A stretch of DNA of 36,979 nt from Planctomycetota bacterium (lineage in GTDB: Bacteria; Planctomycetota; Planctomycetia; Isosphaerales; Isosphaeraceae). The notes beneath the pieces were generated by a model. That model worked only from the letters and a program-made list of their open reading frames with translations, had not been told where the DNA came from and made no database searches. Positions 24,313-33,117 of this stretch are shown here, piece after piece (positions within the stretch are counted from its first letter, which is position 1; each line of letters begins with the position of its first letter). The stretch is taken from the NCBI GenBank assembly GCA_021791715.1, contig JAJYWB010000063.1, positions 1 through 36,979 of the forward strand, given 5' to 3'. Made by a program: the position numbers and the translations under genes.

Positions 24313-27300
24313 TCAATTATGAATCGATTGGATTTTGATCGGTTTTTTGCCGAACGTCTCGGTATGGATTCGATCGCGCGGAACGCTTCGTTCTTCGAGA
24401 TAAGCGACGAGTTCGCGCGTCATCTCGCCGGGTCCGCAGAGGAAATATCGAGACGATTCGAGGGGATCGACATGTCGGGCGAGCAACTCGTGATCGACAC
24501 GGCCGATTCCTCCCGTCCAGAGCGCGTCGGGTTGGGTCAAGGTGACGACGAGGCGCAAATTAGGCATTCGGATTCGCACGCGATCGAGCTCGCGACCGAA
24601 GATCAGATCGCGTCGCGACCTCGCCCCATAAAGCATCGTCACCGGGATATCGAGCTGTAAATCGTGGATCGTCCTGACGATACACATCGCGGGAGTGACG
24701 CCGCTCCCCGCGACCGCGAGAACAATCGGCTCGCCATGCCGGTCGGGATCGAAAAAGAATCCTCCGCTCGGTCCCTTGACGTGAATCGAATCACCAGGTT
24801 TCAACGCATGAATCGCCGGTGAAACGATGCCGGCGGGATTCAGCTTCACCGTCAAATCAAGCGATTCGCCACGCGTCGGCGGCGAACTGATCGTAAAGCT
24901 TTTCCAAACCTCGCCTTCGGAATTCCGCACCCGAACCTTGAGATGCCGACCCGCCGCGTGATGCGGCAAACGAGCCCGCTTATTGTCGAGCCTGATCGTT
25001 TTGGTGTCGTGGGTTTCTTCGATCACCTCCAAAACGACCAGATCGGCTTCGTCGGCGGACGAGATCGACGCCGATCGACCGTTCGCCGACCCCGCCGTGA
25101 ATCCGGCGAAAGCGGCGGCCGAACCCGACTTTGAAGCCGAAATCGAATCTCGACTCGAAGCCGAAAACGAAGTTGAAGCCGAATCTCGACTCGAAGCCGA
25201 AAACGAAGTTGAAGCCGACGCTGAGATTGGAACGGATGAAGAGGCCGAAGCCGCATGCTCGGCGGACGGTTCGATCAGCAATCGTCCCCCCTCGACCCGA
25301 ATCGGATACGTCCGAATCGAGCACGACGCGTCGTCGACGCAACGTCCCGTCGCGGCGTCGAACGTCCAATCATGCCAAGGACATGTAATTACGCCTTGGT
25401 TGCAAGTTCCTTGCGAAAGGGGGCCTCCCTCGTGGGGGCAAAGGCCGTCGACGCAGCGAATCACACCCCCGTCGTTGAAAACCGCGAGTTCGCGACCGTC
25501 GAGCTCGACCGCGAGCCGTCCCTTCGATTCAAGCTCGACCGCCGACCCGACGTCGCGAAATCCGTCGGCGCGGGGAGCGTTCGCGGCTTCGGATACGGGT
25601 TGACGGATATCGGCATTAGTCGATTCAAGCGATGTGTTTGAAGAGTCGACGGAGGCGATCGCAGCCTCGGTATCGCCGCCTTTGGAATCGATTCTGGCGA
25701 AATGCTTGCGGAGCGACGAACACTTGGGGCAGAAAAAAGGCGGGTCGTCTCCCGTATGCCGATACGAACAATAATCACAGATCCAAATATCGGGACGAAA
25801 TTCGGTTTCGGCGATCGTCCGCGGGGAAGCTCCTTCACGGACGATCCGTTCGCGCCAGTATCGGCTGAACGTATCTCCCTCGGAGCGATCGCGATCGAAC
25901 TCGCGCACCAGACGTTCGATCAATTCGGGAAGCTGATCGACGTCGACCCCCTTGGCGTACGCGAGCCCGAGTTCGACCGGGCCGTGCGCACCTCCTCCTA
26001 GAAAAACGTCGAAACCGTCGCGAGTTCCTCCCGTGCGCCTCACCCGCACCCCTTTCAGACCGATATCGGCGGTATACGTTTGAGCGCACGCGCTCGGGCA
26101 TCCGCTCATGTTGATCTTAATATCATTTAGATTGATTCCCTTGGCGCGAAGCCGATCGATCAACGTGAAAGCGTGCCCCTTGGTTTCGCTGACCGCGATG
26201 TTACAAAACTGGCGCCCCGTGCACGCGACGACGTTGCGCGTGACGGAATCGGCGTGATGATCGAGCCCCAATCGCCCGAGCGCCCGCGAGGCCTCGCTCC
26301 GTTTCGATTCCTCAATGTTTGGAATAACGATCCCTTGATCGTAAGAGGCGCGAAGCGTCGAATCCCCCAGCGATTCGGCGAGATCTCCAAGCCCACGCAT
26401 TTGTTCATGGGTAAGCCTGCCGAGCGGGACGGAAACCCCCATCGCCCACAATCCCGCTTGCTTTTGACGAAACCAGCCGATGAAATCCTCGCTCCGATCG
26501 ATCGCGGGAAGTTCGATATCGTTCGGCTCAAGCCGATAACCGAGCCGATCGTGAGTCCGCTCGAGGAATCCGTCGACGCCGATCCGTTCGATGAGGAAGC
26601 GCATCCGGCTCCGATCTCGCTTCTCACGCGAACCCTCGGCGCGAAAGACGTCGAGCGAGGCGCGAAAAACGTCGGGCGCTTGATCCTCCGTCACCCAGAC
26701 TGGAACCTTCCAAGCCAAGCGAGGGTTTTGACCCTGCGTCCCCGCGAGCAACCAATGGAACTTAACAACGCCGTCTTCTCGACGCGCCGCGACAAAACTG
26801 ATGTCCTGAGTCCAACAATGAAGCGCCGGGACGGCGCGCCCCTCCACCGCGACATTGAATTTCCGCGGCAAATCCGAGTATTCTCGGCTGTTCATAAACA
26901 CATCGGTTAATTTATGACAAAGCGTTCGGCCGTCGATCAATTCCTCGGGGTCGATCCCCGCCCAGGGGTGGGTCATCACGTTGCGAACGTTGTCGTGTCC
27001 CGTTTGCCGACCCGTCAGGCCGACTGTCTCGAGCCGATCGACGATCTCGGGAAGATGTTGAACACTGAAACCCTGAATTTGGATGTTCCCACGCGTCGTC
27101 ACGTCCAAGATCGAATAACCGATCCGCGCGATCGCGGCGAGTTCGCGAGCCTGGTCGGCGGAAAACTCACAACCGGGGATCCGCACTCGAATCATGTACC
27201 GACCGTCTTCAACTCGCTTGCGGTAAAAAACGCCGTGCCACTTCATTCGCTCGAGATCGGGCTCGGGAATCCGCGCCATCGGCGTTCCCTCGCTCGCATA

Positions 27301-27366
27301 ACGCACGACATCGGGCCAAACATCAAACCCATGCTTTTCTTGTTTCCAAGCTTCAACCTTGTTCAT
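24313..27366 (-). CDS. nirA: Assimilatory nitrite reductase fused to rubredoxin-like, Rieske and flavin reductase domains
   Basis: A 1017-aa fusion. Residues 1-515 are a siroheme/4Fe-4S nitrite/sulfite reductase (TRGNIQIQG; cluster ligands Cys382, Cys388, Cys423, Cys427 in CTGRQFC and CPSAC). Residues 530-549 carry two CxxC knuckles (Cys530, 533, 546, 549), rubredoxin-like. Residues 605-702 are a Rieske domain (CPHEGG with Cys643/His645; CPWHDW with Cys662/His665). A Ser/Ala-rich linker (703-772) leads to a ferredoxin-reductase module: FAD site KSFTISS, nucleotide site AGSGVTP, CGPGEM. No plant-type 2Fe-2S domain ends the chain. I infer electron flow from NAD(P)H through FAD and Rieske to siroheme. 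Location beside nitrate reductase and NarK favours nitrite over sulfite. ATG 27366 has GGAA about 8 nt upstream. Confidence 0.93.
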   Translation of the reverse strand: MNKVEAWKQEKHGFDVWPDVVRYASEGTPMARIPEPDLERMKWHGVFYRKRVEDGRYMIRVRIPGCEFSADQARELAAIARIGYSILDVTTRGNIQIQGFSVQHLPEIVDRLETVGLTGRQTGHDNVRNVMTHPWAGIDPEELIDGRTLCHKLTDVFMNSREYSDLPRKFNVAVEGRAVPALHCWTQDISFVAARREDGVVKFHWLLAGTQGQNPRLAWKVPVWVTEDQAPDVFRASLDVFRAEGSREKRDRSRMRFLIERIGVDGFLERTHDRLGYRLEPNDIELPAIDRSEDFIGWFRQKQAGLWAMGVSVPLGRLTHEQMRGLGDLAESLGDSTLRASYDQGIVIPNIEESKRSEASRALGRLGLDHHADSVTRNVVACTGRQFCNIAVSETKGHAFTLIDRLRAKGINLNDIKINMSGCPSACAQTYTADIGLKGVRVRRTGGTRDGFDVFLGGGAHGPVELGLAYAKGVDVDQLPELIERLVREFDRDRSEGDTFSRYWRERIVREGASPRTIAETEFRPDIWICDYCSYRHTGDDPPFFCPKCSSLRKHFARIDSKGGDTEAAIASVDSSNTSLESTNADIRQPVSEAANAPRADGFRDVGSAVELESKGRLAVELDGRELAVFNDGGVIRCVDGLCPHEGGPLSQGTCNQGVITCPWHDWTFDAATGRCVDDASCSIRTYPIRVEGGRLLIEPSAEHAASASSSVPISASASTSFSASSRDSASTSFSASSRDSISASKSGSAAAFAGFTAGSANGRSASISSADEADLVVLEVIEETHDTKTIRLDNKRARLPHHAAGRHLKVRVRNSEGEVWKSFTISSPPTRGESLDLTVKLNPAGIVSPAIHALKPGDSIHVKGPSGGFFFDPDRHGEPIVLAVAGSGVTPAMCIVRTIHDLQLDIPVTMLYGARSRRDLIFGRELDRVRIRMPNLRLVVTLTQPDALWTGGIGRVDHELLARHVDPLESSRYFLCGPGEMTRELVAYLEERSVPRDRIHTETFGKKPIKIQSIHN
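25145..25216. repeat. Perfect 36-bp tandem duplication inside the nitrite reductase fusion gene
   Basis: 25145-25180 and 25181-25216 are identical. In frame they encode two copies of a 12-residue Ser-rich block (SASTSFSASSRD) in the linker between the Rieske and flavin domains. The identity suggests a recent slippage event that kept the frame. Confidence 0.92.
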
Positions 27367-27867
27367 CGCGGTGGTTCCAAACGCAATCGGCCCGAAGTCG
27401 TCAAGTTCGCCCCCCTCGGATCGAGAGGAATCCAGTTGACGGCATTGCAATTGCAAACCAAAGGCCTAAGTCGCTGTGTATCGCGAAATCTCAAGATTCA
27501 ATCACAAGTCGAGTTTTTTAAGAGATTTACAGCACAATGATCGATGTTTCTCCATCTCAACCGAATTACACTTAACGCATTAAGATAGAGCATGCACGCT
27601 TCAAAATTAAGCAGAATCTGTTGAGTGATCAATCGATCTGTGTCGGCGGCTGACCTATCCGATTTGTGTCTTAAAATTAGGCGTTATTGCCGGAAAATCC
27701 GGCTTCTCTCAGTTTTAATCAAGCTGCTTATGAGTCGATAACTTGCTACCTCGCTTGAGCTTATATTCTAAGCAATCGTTGCGATATCAGCGGCACAAGG
27801 TTTGCTCCGTCGTCACTCCGCGAGGTCGAGTCGGTCGATTGTTCCGTCCAATCGAGATCTTAACGCC
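27367..27867. promoter_or_regulatory. Divergent control region of the nitrate-assimilation genes
   Basis: About 500 bp separate the start codons of the nitrite reductase fusion (minus) and nitrate reductase (plus). No gene is supported in it. A perfect hairpin GCCGGA-AAA-TCCGGC (27689-27703) followed by TTCTCTCAGTTTT lies about 165 bp before the nitrate reductase start and resembles a leader terminator or antiterminator element. The flanks (about 27540-27790) are AT-richer than the genes, as expected for promoters. No individual promoter box can be assigned with confidence. Confidence 0.5.
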
Positions 27868-30054
27868 ATGATATCGCCGCCACCTGAAGCCCGGTTGTCG
27901 ACGTGCGGCGAGTCGATTTGCCCCTATTGCGGGGTGGGTTGCCGGCTCACGGTCGAGGCCGAGGACGACCGACTGAAACGCGTTCGCGGGGTTGAAGACG
28001 CCCCCGCCAATCTCGGCGGGATCTGCGCCAAAGGAGCGACGCTCGCCGACGTGATCCAAACCAACGACCGCGTTCGTCGACCGCTGATCCGATCCGACCG
28101 TTCCGAAGAGTTCGTTGAAACGACCTGGGAACAATCGCTCGCGTGGACCGCGGCTCGGTTCCGCGCGATCATCGCGACGCACGGTCCCGATTCGGTCGCC
28201 TTCTACGGCAGCGGCCAGCTCGACACCGAAGCCGTTTACCTCGTCGGCAAACTCTTCAAAGGTTCGATCGGCGCCAATAATACCGACTCGAACAGCCGTT
28301 TATGCATGGCGTCGGCGGTCGCGGGATATCGATCGAGCCTCGGTTCCGACGGACCGCCGACTTGTTATGAAGATATCGACGATAGCGATTGCATCGTCGT
28401 TTGGGGTTCCAATATGGCCGAGGCGCATCCGGTGACGTTCGACCGGGTGAAGGCGCGGCGGAAGGACGATCCCCGCGTCGATTTGATCGTCGTCGATCCG
28501 CGATTCACTCCGACCGCTAAAGCGGCTTCGTTGCATGTCGCGGTCGCGCCCGGAGGCGACATCGCGCTCGCGAACGCGGTCGCGCGATTGTTGATCGAAC
28601 GCGGAGCGGTCGACGCCGATTTTGTGGCCGATCATGTGGCGGGTTTCACCGAATACCGCGATCAACTCCTCGCGACCGATTGGCGGTCGCTCGTCGAAGC
28701 CTCGGGAGTTTCGCCGTCGGTCATTAGCCGGTTCGCCGATCGAATCGCTCGCTCAAAACGAATGCTCACATTTTACAGTATGGGCATGAATCAAAGCACC
28801 GTCGGCGTCTGGAAGAACAACAGCCTTATTAATATTCATCTCATTACCGGACAAATCGGTCGCCGCGGCGCGGGTCCTTTCAGCCTGACCGGCCAGCCCA
28901 ACGCGATGGGAGGACGCGAGGCGGGTTTGCTCGCGCAGCAGCTTCCCGGTTATCGCCAGGTCGACGACGCCGAACATCGAGCCGAACTCGAGCGATATTG
29001 GAATTTGCCCGCGGGTTCGATCTCGGAACGTCCTGGATTGACCGCGATCGAAATGTTCAGGGCCCTCGAAACGGGTCGACTCAAGGCGATCTGGATCGCC
29101 GCGACGAACCCGATGGTGAGCCTTCCCGATCTTCACCAGGCCAAACGCGCCCTCGCGAAGGCCGAACTCGTCGTCGTTTCGGACGCTTATCATCCCACCG
29201 AAACCTCGCGTATGGCCGACGTGATCTTCCCCGCGGCTCAGTGGAGCGAAAAGGAAGGGACGAGCACGAACAGCGAACGGATGGTTTCGTACAGCGAGGC
29301 GATCGTCGCGCCTCCCGGCGAGGCCCTCCCCGACTGGAAAATCCTCGCCGATTTCGGTCGCGCGCTCGGATATCAAGGTTTTGATTTTCAATCAATCGAT
29401 CAGGTCTGGGATGAGTTTATTCCTTTAACATCGGGACGCGTATGCGACATGGCGGGAATGACCGCCGAACGGCTTCGCCGCGAACGACACTTGCAATGGC
29501 CTTGCCCGAGCGTCGATCATCCGGGATCGAAACGGCTCTATCTCGATCGGGTCTTCCCCACGGTCGACGGCAAGGCTCGGCTCCTCGCGCGGCCGCACCG
29601 CGAGCCGCGAGAAAAACCCGACGACGATTATCCATTCGTGCTCACCACGGGGCGCGTTTACGCGCACTGGCACACGCTGACTCGGACCGGGAAATCGGCC
29701 AAGCTCAATCGTCGCGAACCCGGGCCGTACGTCGAAGTTCACCCCGACGACGCCGCCGATTTCGGCCTTGAAAACGGCGAACTCGCCGAGGTGACGAGCC
29801 CTCGCGGAGCGCTTCGGCTTCCCGTTCGGCTCAACCAGGGGATGCGCAGGGGGCTCGCGTTCATTCCGTTTCATTGGGGCGCCGAACTCGTCGCCGCGAA
29901 TTACCTGACGATCGCCGCGGTCGATCGCGTTTCCAAACAACCCGAATATAAATATTGTTCCGTTCGAATCGAACCCGTCCACGCGCGTCGAGGGCCGAGA
30001 AACGTCGAATCCGTGAGCGGATCGCGATCGAACCTTGTCGAAACGGCGCGGTGA
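27868..30054 (+). CDS. nasA: Assimilatory nitrate reductase, molybdopterin catalytic subunit
   Basis: A 728-aa cytoplasmic Mo-bis-MGD enzyme that reduces nitrate to nitrite. The 4Fe-4S cluster is bound by Cys18, Cys21, Cys25 and Cys53 (CPYCGVGC, then GGICAKGATL). SNSRLCMASAVAGY carries the likely Mo ligand Cys147; further family blocks are VVWGSNMAEAHPVTF, YSMGMNQSTVGVWKNN, SLTGQPNAMGGREAG and the C-terminal PFVLTTGRVYAHWHT. Length matches the short NarB/NasA type without an added 2Fe-2S or flavin domain, so it needs an external donor such as ferredoxin. The frame is open from 27802; ATG 27868 is preferred from homology, its ribosome site being weak. narK follows after about 68 bp. Confidence 0.96.
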   Translation: MISPPPEARLSTCGESICPYCGVGCRLTVEAEDDRLKRVRGVEDAPANLGGICAKGATLADVIQTNDRVRRPLIRSDRSEEFVETTWEQSLAWTAARFRAIIATHGPDSVAFYGSGQLDTEAVYLVGKLFKGSIGANNTDSNSRLCMASAVAGYRSSLGSDGPPTCYEDIDDSDCIVVWGSNMAEAHPVTFDRVKARRKDDPRVDLIVVDPRFTPTAKAASLHVAVAPGGDIALANAVARLLIERGAVDADFVADHVAGFTEYRDQLLATDWRSLVEASGVSPSVISRFADRIARSKRMLTFYSMGMNQSTVGVWKNNSLINIHLITGQIGRRGAGPFSLTGQPNAMGGREAGLLAQQLPGYRQVDDAEHRAELERYWNLPAGSISERPGLTAIEMFRALETGRLKAIWIAATNPMVSLPDLHQAKRALAKAELVVVSDAYHPTETSRMADVIFPAAQWSEKEGTSTNSERMVSYSEAIVAPPGEALPDWKILADFGRALGYQGFDFQSIDQVWDEFIPLTSGRVCDMAGMTAERLRRERHLQWPCPSVDHPGSKRLYLDRVFPTVDGKARLLARPHREPREKPDDDYPFVLTTGRVYAHWHTLTRTGKSAKLNRREPGPYVEVHPDDAADFGLENGELAEVTSPRGALRLPVRLNQGMRRGLAFIPFHWGAELVAANYLTIAAVDRVSKQPEYKYCSVRIEPVHARRGPRNVESVSGSRSNLVETAR

Positions 30055-30122
30055 ACGCGCACCTTTGAATTATGATTTTTTCATCTGTATTTACGAACTT
30101 TTAACTTCGAGGAATACGATCG

Positions 30123-31388
30123 ATGAATCCGGGTGAGATGCGCCGATCGGGACATTGGCCCACGCTTTTATGCGCCTTTTTGTATTTTGATATCAGCTTT
30201 ATGATCTGGGTATTGCTCGGGGCGCTCGGCGTCGGGCTCGCGGCCGAATTCCACCTCGACGCCGCGTCGAAGGGATTGATGGTCGCGGTACCGATTCTCG
30301 GCGGTTCGATCCTTCGCCTCGGCATGGGGATTCTGGCGGATCGATTGGGCGCCAAACGGACAGGGCTTCTCGGCCTGGCGACGACGACGATCCCGCTTTT
30401 GTTAGGATATTTTTGGGTGAATAGCTTTTCACAGCTATTGGTCGTCGGTTTGCTGTTGGGCGTGGCGGGGGCGAGTTTCGCGGTCGCGCTTCCGCTCGCG
30501 AGCCGGTGGTATCCTCCCGAGCGACAAGGGTTCGTTCTGGGAATCGCGGGAGCGGGCAACAGCGGAACGCTGATCTCGATGGTGTTCGCTCCTCGGCTTG
30601 CTCCCTACCTGGGTTGGCGAGGCGTATTCGCTTTGTGCTTAGTTCCCGTGATCGTCACGTTCATCGTCTTCGCGCTCTTCGCCAAAGACGCGCCCGGTCG
30701 ACCCGCTCCCAAAAAGCTCTTCGATTACGTGAAACTCCTCGGTCGTGCCGACACCTACCGGTTCTGCTTCTTTTACTCGGTGACGTTCGGCGGATTCGTC
30801 GGTTTAAGTAGTTATTTGCCGATCTTTTTTAAAGATCGCTACGGAATCGATCCGGTGCGGGCGGGGATGTTGACGATGATCTGCGGCGCGGCGGGATCGT
30901 TCCTCAGACCCGTCGGCGGATATTTATCCGATCGGTTCGGCGGCGTGAGCGTGCTTTCGGTTTTGTTCGTTTTATTGACCGCGGCGGCCGGCTTGATGTC
31001 CACTTCTCCGCCGATCGCCCTGGGGATGACGACGCTCGTTTGCGCGACGGCGATCCTCGGGCTCGGCAACGGTTCGGTTTTTCAACTTGTTCCGCAACGC
31101 TTCGCCAAGGATATGGGGGTGATCACGGGTTGGGTCGGCGCCGCGGGAGGCTTCGGCGGATTCGGTTTGCCGATCATCCTCGGTCGTTTAAAACAGGCGA
31201 CGGGAAGCTTCGGCCCGGGCTTTTTGATGCTCGCGTTCATCGGTCTCGCGGCGAGCTTCGCGATTCGTCGAATCGGACCCGCGCCGAGCGAATCTTCGCA
31301 CGCTCAACCCGACGCGGAGCAAGGTGAATTCGCTTCAGGAAACGAACTCGCTCCCGTCATGGCGTCATCGGCGTTCGAGCCAACATAA
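30123..31388 (+). CDS. narK: Nitrate/nitrite MFS transporter
   Basis: A 421-aa major-facilitator protein of the nitrate/nitrite porter type with about 12 membrane helices. Visible features are the FDISFMIWVLLGALG first helix, GMGILADRLGAKRTG loop between helices 2 and 3, the family signature GIAGAGNSGTL in helix 5, and the second-half counterpart GAAGGFGGFGLPI. It probably imports nitrate across the inner membrane for the adjacent reductases. The C-terminal 40 residues are polar. It lies about 68 bp after the nitrate reductase gene on the same strand, so both are likely on one transcript. Confidence 0.94.
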   Translation: MNPGEMRRSGHWPTLLCAFLYFDISFMIWVLLGALGVGLAAEFHLDAASKGLMVAVPILGGSILRLGMGILADRLGAKRTGLLGLATTTIPLLLGYFWVNSFSQLLVVGLLLGVAGASFAVALPLASRWYPPERQGFVLGIAGAGNSGTLISMVFAPRLAPYLGWRGVFALCLVPVIVTFIVFALFAKDAPGRPAPKKLFDYVKLLGRADTYRFCFFYSVTFGGFVGLSSYLPIFFKDRYGIDPVRAGMLTMICGAAGSFLRPVGGYLSDRFGGVSVLSVLFVLLTAAAGLMSTSPPIALGMTTLVCATAILGLGNGSVFQLVPQRFAKDMGVITGWVGAAGGFGGFGLPIILGRLKQATGSFGPGFLMLAFIGLAASFAIRRIGPAPSESSHAQPDAEQGEFASGNELAPVMASSAFEPT

Positions 31389-31685
31389 CATTAATAATAG
31401 TTATTCATTAATCTTAACATTAAAATTTAGTTAAATCTTTACTCGATTCGGTCTTTTTTTTTTTTTCGCCGCCGAGATTGGCGGTGCACCTGGAAAATGA
31501 AGTGATCCGGATTCGCTTTCGATGAATTCTGGGAGCGGTATCACCGACAATTCGAACGAAATGAAAAAACGACGGCGCGCTTCGGCCGCGAACGGCGATA
31601 TATTGGAGAAGAGCGCCGGCCGACGATCGGCTTGCGCGCGGTGATCTTGACGAATCGCAGTCAAACAGTAACAGGGCCGGTGCAC

Positions 31686-32384
31686 ATGAGCGAAACCGCC
31701 GCGATTCATCTTTCCGAGCTGACCTCGAAGCCGCTCGATTGGCTGTGGGAGGGGAGGATTCCGCTGGGGAAGTTGACGCTTCTCGACGGCGATCCGGGAG
31801 TGGGCAAAACGTTGCTCGCTCTTCACCTCGCGGCCCGCGTGAGCAAAGGGACGCCGATGCCCCTCGCCAAGGGGTCGTCGGCGTTTCCCGAAGAGCCCGC
31901 CAACATCCTCCTCAATATCGCCGACGATACGCTTTCCGATACCGTGATCCCGCGGCTTGAAGCAGCGTCTGCGGATTTATCGCGATTCTGGGCGATCGAC
32001 CGCGAAATCAACGCCGACGATATCGCGCGATATCAGCCCAAATTGATCATCATCGATCCCCTTTCGTCGTATCTCGGCGGCAGAGACGAGCAGCCGAATC
32101 GGCATACGATACAATCGCTTACGCGATTGGCGCGGGAATCGGGAGCGGCGATTTTGGCGATTCAGGATCTTCCCGAGGAGGAGACCGAGAACGAGCGTTG
32201 GTATGTTGAGATTCAGGCCGCGGCGCGGGTCGTGCTGGTGGTGACGGCGCTCGATCAAACGTTGCGGCGGCTCGCCGTCGAAAAGACGAATCTGCGTTCG
32301 CTTTCGGAGGCTCGTCCGCTCGTTTATCGGCACGATAGCGACGGCGAATCGATTAAGATCGCGAATTGGTCGGATCACCTTTAA
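31686..32384 (+). CDS. RecA-like AAA ATPase (AAA_25/RepA-type)
   Basis: A 232-aa P-loop ATPase. Walker A is GDPGVGKT (35-42), Walker B is LIIIDPLSSYLGG with Asp124, and IQDLP follows as a sensor-like strand. The arrangement matches the RepA/AAA_25 group of RecA-fold ATPases, seen in plasmid replication proteins and in many stand-alone chromosomal proteins. No DNA-binding domain, replication gene or origin is nearby, so it does not by itself indicate a plasmid. ATG 31686 begins the conserved part; the frame opens at 31632. Function unknown. Confidence 0.86.
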   Translation: MSETAAIHLSELTSKPLDWLWEGRIPLGKLTLLDGDPGVGKTLLALHLAARVSKGTPMPLAKGSSAFPEEPANILLNIADDTLSDTVIPRLEAASADLSRFWAIDREINADDIARYQPKLIIIDPLSSYLGGRDEQPNRHTIQSLTRLARESGAAILAIQDLPEEETENERWYVEIQAAARVVLVVTALDQTLRRLAVEKTNLRSLSEARPLVYRHDSDGESIKIANWSDHL

Positions 32385-32587
32385 GCCGATCGAGCCGCGA
32401 GCGATTCGAAGGATCGGGGTCGATCGTGTTCCGAACGCGTGATTCGGTTTCGATCGGCTTGATCGATCGGACGCGACGTTTTATGTTAGGTCGATTGTTG
32501 AACAAGGGGCGGTCGCGGAACGAGTCCCGCGGCAGATCCGTCGCTTGAAAGAACGGTTGGAAAACTCAAACGAAGGAGTTGACGAGC

Positions 32588-33034
32588 ATGTGGAGCAAGT
32601 GGACGGTTCTCGCCGTCGCGATCACGGCGGTCGGTCTTACAGCCGCGGGATTGTCGTTCGCCGACGACAAAAAGGAATCTCCGTTGGAAAAGATCATGGA
32701 GAAGGTCAACGCCAAGAACAACTTGATCAAGAAGGCGGTTCGTACACCTGTCGCGTTCAAGAAGGCGGGCAAGAGCGTCGTCAAGGCCGCCGAGGATCTG
32801 GCGAAGCTCGGCAAAGAGGCTCGCGAGATCAAGAGCGCCGCCGAGAAGGTGAAAAAGCCGTTCTCGGATTGGACGAAGATGATGGACGAGATGATCGCGG
32901 CTTCCGAGAAGATGGCCAAGGCCGCCGAAAAGGGAGATCACGCCGAGGCCAAATCGGCGCAATCGGCTCTTACCAAGAGCTGCGGCGATTGTCACAAGGT
33001 CTTCCGCGTCGAGGAAGATGAGTTCGATAAATAA
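32588..33034 (+). CDS. Secreted class II-like cytochrome c
   Basis: A 148-aa protein with a signal peptide (residues 1-25, ending GLSFADD) and a Lys/Ala-rich, all-helical body. One haem c motif CGDCH (132-136) lies close to the C-terminus. A helical bundle with a C-terminal CxxCH is the layout of cytochrome c' and cytochrome c556, so periplasmic electron transfer or ligand binding is likely. An axial Met or His cannot be assigned with certainty. The start ATG 32588 has AGGAG 9 nt upstream; the nearby TTG at 32579 is too close to that site. Confidence 0.82.
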   Translation: MWSKWTVLAVAITAVGLTAAGLSFADDKKESPLEKIMEKVNAKNNLIKKAVRTPVAFKKAGKSVVKAAEDLAKLGKEAREIKSAAEKVKKPFSDWTKMMDEMIAASEKMAKAAEKGDHAEAKSAQSALTKSCGDCHKVFRVEEDEFDK

Positions 33035-33047
33035 CGATGTTTTGTCT

Positions 33048-33072
33048 CGGGGCGGGCGATCGACCCGCCCCG
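33048..33072 (+). terminator. Terminator-like hairpin after the cytochrome gene
   Basis: A perfect 9-bp stem CGGGGCGGG/CCCGCCCCG with a 7-nt loop starts 13 bp after the stop codon at 33034. There is no T-run after it, so it may act as a factor-assisted terminator or a 3'-end stabiliser. It would also work in the reverse direction for the convergent gene ending at 33118. Confidence 0.6.
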
Positions 33073-33117
33073 GGCTTCACGCGGCGGTTCGATCGATTCA
33101 ACAAGGCTCGCGCTCGA

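Noticed and set aside
31454..31466. Run of 13 T residues after narK
   Set aside because: No stable stem precedes it on the plus strand (the GCCGCC/GGCGG stem lies after it), so it was not called a terminator.
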